The notes under the pieces: model-generated
Seen by the model: the letters and a program-made list of their open reading frames with translations, nothing else
Database searches by the model: none
Told to the model about the DNA's origin: nothing
Made by a program: the position numbers and the translations under genes
Assembly (NCBI GenBank): GCA_013820975.1
Contig: JACDHQ010000102.1
Location: forward strand, 1-7,168
Length of the DNA: 7,168 nt
Source of the DNA: Gemmatimonadaceae bacterium
GTDB taxonomy: Bacteria; Gemmatimonadota; Gemmatimonadetes; Gemmatimonadales; Gemmatimonadaceae
Direction of reading: 5' to 3'
In this document: positions 5,709 through 7,168 of the stretch, in pieces
How the letters are laid out: every line of letters starts with the position of its first letter
Position numbering within the stretch: position 1 is the first letter of the stretch

Positions 5709-5734
5709 TAGTGCCCCATTGTAGTACCCCATTG
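5709..5734. repeat. 13-bp tandem direct repeat in the divergent control region
   Basis: TAGTGCCCCATTG (5709-5721) is followed at once by TAGTACCCCATTG (5722-5734), with a single G/A difference. It covers the candidate -10 of the transpeptidase and touches the candidate -35 of the kinase, so a protein bound here could affect both promoters. Confidence 0.6.
5718..5723 (-). promoter_or_regulatory. Candidate -10 element for the L,D-transpeptidase
   Basis: On the - strand this reads TACAAT, one base from the TATAAT consensus. No good -35 lies 16-18 bases upstream (CGGACG at 5746-5741 is poor), so an activator or another sigma factor would be needed. The implied leader is about 105 nt. It straddles the junction of the 13-bp tandem repeat. 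Confidence 0.3.
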
Positions 5735-5759
5735 CTCCGGCGTCCGTTGCGTTTAAGGT
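5732..5759 (+). promoter_or_regulatory. Candidate promoter for the histidine kinase
   Basis: TTGCTC (5732-5737) and TAAGGT (5754-5759) are 16 bases apart, giving a transcription start near 5766 and a leader of about 55 nt. A second -10-like TAAAAT sits at 5759-5764 but has no -35 at proper distance. This call is by eye and tentative. Confidence 0.3.
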
Positions 5760-5761
5760 AA

Positions 5762-5776
5762 AATGGATGTTCCATT
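5762..5776. promoter_or_regulatory. 15-bp dyad near the kinase transcription start
   Basis: AATGGA (5762-5767) and TCCATT (5771-5776) are a perfect inverted repeat around TGT. The place, just after the candidate kinase promoter, would suit a repressor or autoregulatory site. An RNA hairpin from it would be AT-rich and weak. Confidence 0.35.
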
Positions 5777-5811
5777 GCCGAGGCCTGCCCTCGTCGATGC
5801 ACAACTGAACC

Positions 5812-5816
5812 AGGGG
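5812..5816 (+). promoter_or_regulatory. Ribosome binding site supporting a TTG start of the kinase
   Basis: AGGGG lies 5 bases before TTG 5822. The frame is closed by a TAA at 5759-5761 and contains no ATG before the first membrane helix, so a non-ATG start is needed. GTG 5816 is the alternative but overlaps this site. Confidence 0.55.
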
Positions 5817-5821
5817 TGCCG

Positions 5822-7168
5822 TTGGTAGCGAACCGGGCTCAAGGACTTTCCCTCGAACGAAAGCTCGCCCTCCTCATTTCGGGGCTGCTGGCAGCCGTCA
5901 TCGTCATCTTCGGGGTGGCGGCATGGCAGCAGATGCGCGAGGCGTCGGTCGATCGTGCGACCGAGCGACTGGCGCGCGTGGCCCAGCAACTGGCCGCGGG
6001 CTCGGACGCCGGGCGCGCACGGGCGGCGGTACTGCGCGGGGTTGCCGCCACTCCGGAAGTGATTCGCGTGGCCGCCGGCGCTGCAGCCGACAGTGCAAGC
6101 CTTGCGGCGTCGTACGACGAGATCGCCGCGTCGACTCCCGACTCGACGATGTCGGCGTGGGAGCTCTGGGGAGCCGACGAACAGCGCCGCGCGGGGTTCG
6201 GTGCCCCGACGTCTGAGCGGGACGCCGTCGCGCTGGCGAAGGTGCGCGCGGAGGCGATCCGCACGGCCACCACCCAGCGGTCGCAGCTCTACACCCTGCG
6301 CGATACCGTCTACTACTGGACGGCGGTGCCGGTGATGGCCGACGGTCGTGCCGCTGGCGTGCTTGCCGAGCGTCGCCGCCTCAACCAGTCCCCACGGGCT
6401 GGAGAGGTGGTGCGTGGTATTGTGGGCGATGAAGTCGACGTCCACTTGTCGAGCGTCGGCGGCGGCGAGTGGGTCGAGGTCGGCGGCACCCCGGCAGCAT
6501 CCCAGTTCGCATTGCCCGACACGCTCGGCGGAGCGGTCCTCCTGGTCGATCGCGCCGGGGTCCGGAAGTACGCGGCGGTGGGTGCGATCGCGGCGACCCC
6601 GTGGGTGTTCGTGCTGTCGCAGCCCGAGTCGGCCGTGCTCCGCCGTCCGATGGAGTTCCTCCGGCGGCTGCTGGCGATCGGTGCGTTCCTGCTGCTTGCC
6701 GGCGCCGCGGCGGCGTGGGCGCTGGGCCGCCACGTGGCCCGTCCGCTGCGGGACCTCACCAGCGCCGCGGAATCGCTCGCGAAGGGTGACTACGCGCGCC
6801 GGGTCGACATCGCAGGCGGGGCAGAGGTCGCGCGCCTGTCCGCAACCTTCAACAGCATGGCGGGAGCGATCGGCGATGCGCACCGCGAGCTGGCGACGCG
6901 CAACGATGCGCTTCACGAGGCCAACGAGGCGAAGTCGCGCTTCCTCGCGATGATGAGCCACGAGCTGCGAACGCCGCTCAACGCGATCGGCGGGTACACG
7001 GACATTCTCGAGCTCGGGTTGCGTGGGCCGGTGACGCCGGCGCAGGTGGATGACCTGAAGCGGATCCGCCGCAGCCGCGATCACCTGCTCTCGATCATTT
7101 CCGACATCCTCGGCTTCTCCCGCGCCGACGCGGGCCACCTGACGCTCAACATCCGCGCGGTGCCGGTG
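5822..7168 (+). CDS. Membrane sensor histidine kinase, 3' end cut by window
   Basis: The visible 449 residues form the input half of a two-component sensor. TM1 is about 15-35 (LALLISGLLAAVIVIFG), then comes an extracytoplasmic sensor region of about 240 residues. TM2 is about 283-302 (LLAIGAFLLLAGAAAAWAL), followed by HAMP (about 303-355, RPLRDLTSAAESLAKGDY), a short coiled linker and the HisKA dimerisation helix. The H-box FLAMMSHELRTPLNAI carries the phospho-acceptor H380. The ATPase domain and any receiver lie beyond the right edge. The sensor region begins with a long Ala/Arg-rich helix and resembles extracellular single- or double-Cache-like sensors in layout, but I cannot assign it. 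The TTG start is inferred from AGGGG and the lack of any ATG. It is divergent from the L,D-transpeptidase with shared control DNA, which would suit, but does not prove, an envelope-sensing role. Confidence 0.94.
   Translation, partial: MVANRAQGLSLERKLALLISGLLAAVIVIFGVAAWQQMREASVDRATERLARVAQQLAAGSDAGRARAAVLRGVAATPEVIRVAAGAAADSASLAASYDEIAASTPDSTMSAWELWGADEQRRAGFGAPTSERDAVALAKVRAEAIRTATTQRSQLYTLRDTVYYWTAVPVMADGRAAGVLAERRRLNQSPRAGEVVRGIVGDEVDVHLSSVGGGEWVEVGGTPAASQFALPDTLGGAVLLVDRAGVRKYAAVGAIAATPWVFVLSQPESAVLRRPMEFLRRLLAIGAFLLLAGAAAAWALGRHVARPLRDLTSAAESLAKGDYARRVDIAGGAEVARLSATFNSMAGAIGDAHRELATRNDALHEANEAKSRFLAMMSHELRTPLNAIGGYTDILELGLRGPVTPAQVDDLKRIRRSRDHLLSIISDILGFSRADAGHLTLNIRAVPV

Noticed and set aside
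5607..5804. N-terminal extension of the transpeptidase to an ATG at 5804
   Set aside because: It would bury the signal peptide 66 residues inside the protein, and the AGGAGG site stands right before the internal ATG at 5606.
5753..7138. 461-codon - strand open frame opposite the histidine kinase
   Set aside because: The + strand frame shows two membrane helices, HAMP and a perfect H-box; the - strand product is Arg/His-rich without motifs.

Overview
The window is a GC-rich, densely coded piece of bacterial chromosome. It carries seven protein-coding genes, two of them cut by the window edges. There is no sign of a mobile element, CRISPR array, tRNA or rRNA. The GC-rich codon use, lipoprotein-like exported enzymes, a cold-shock protein and a family-less small protein would fit a Gram-negative environmental bacterium. 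Gemmatimonadota is my best guess, but this is an impression and not shown by any marker gene.

Left part (1-1565, all + strand): the 3' end of a VOC/ring-cleaving-dioxygenase-like gene (MhqO type); a 336-base non-coding stretch that looks like a promoter plus a long structured mRNA leader; a 70-aa cold-shock protein gene; a very strong intrinsic terminator; and a 173-aa cytoplasmic protein of unknown function closed by its own terminator. The cold-shock leader holds a 10-bp GC-rich hairpin followed by six Ts, which is the shape of a transcription attenuator.

Middle part (1566-3908): an intergenic region with a symmetric dyad, then an exported M14 zinc carboxypeptidase. Five bases after it comes a 10-TM EamA/DMT permease that starts with GTG, so the two probably form a translationally coupled pair. 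One possible joint role is releasing amino acids outside the cytoplasm and moving a small metabolite across the membrane, but the permease substrate cannot be read from sequence.

Right part (3909-7168): an L,D-transpeptidase of the YcbB/LdtD type on the - strand, ending 21 bases from the permease gene (convergent). It is divergent from a membrane sensor histidine kinase, which starts with TTG and runs off the right edge after its H-box. The 215-base divergent region holds a 13-bp tandem repeat, a 15-bp dyad and candidate promoters for both directions. Joint control of the cell-wall crosslinking enzyme and the sensor kinase is therefore a reasonable but unproven idea.

I see no wholly new multi-gene system here. 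The items most worth a second look are the attenuator-like cold-shock leader, the repeat-bearing divergent control region and the orphan 173-aa protein.
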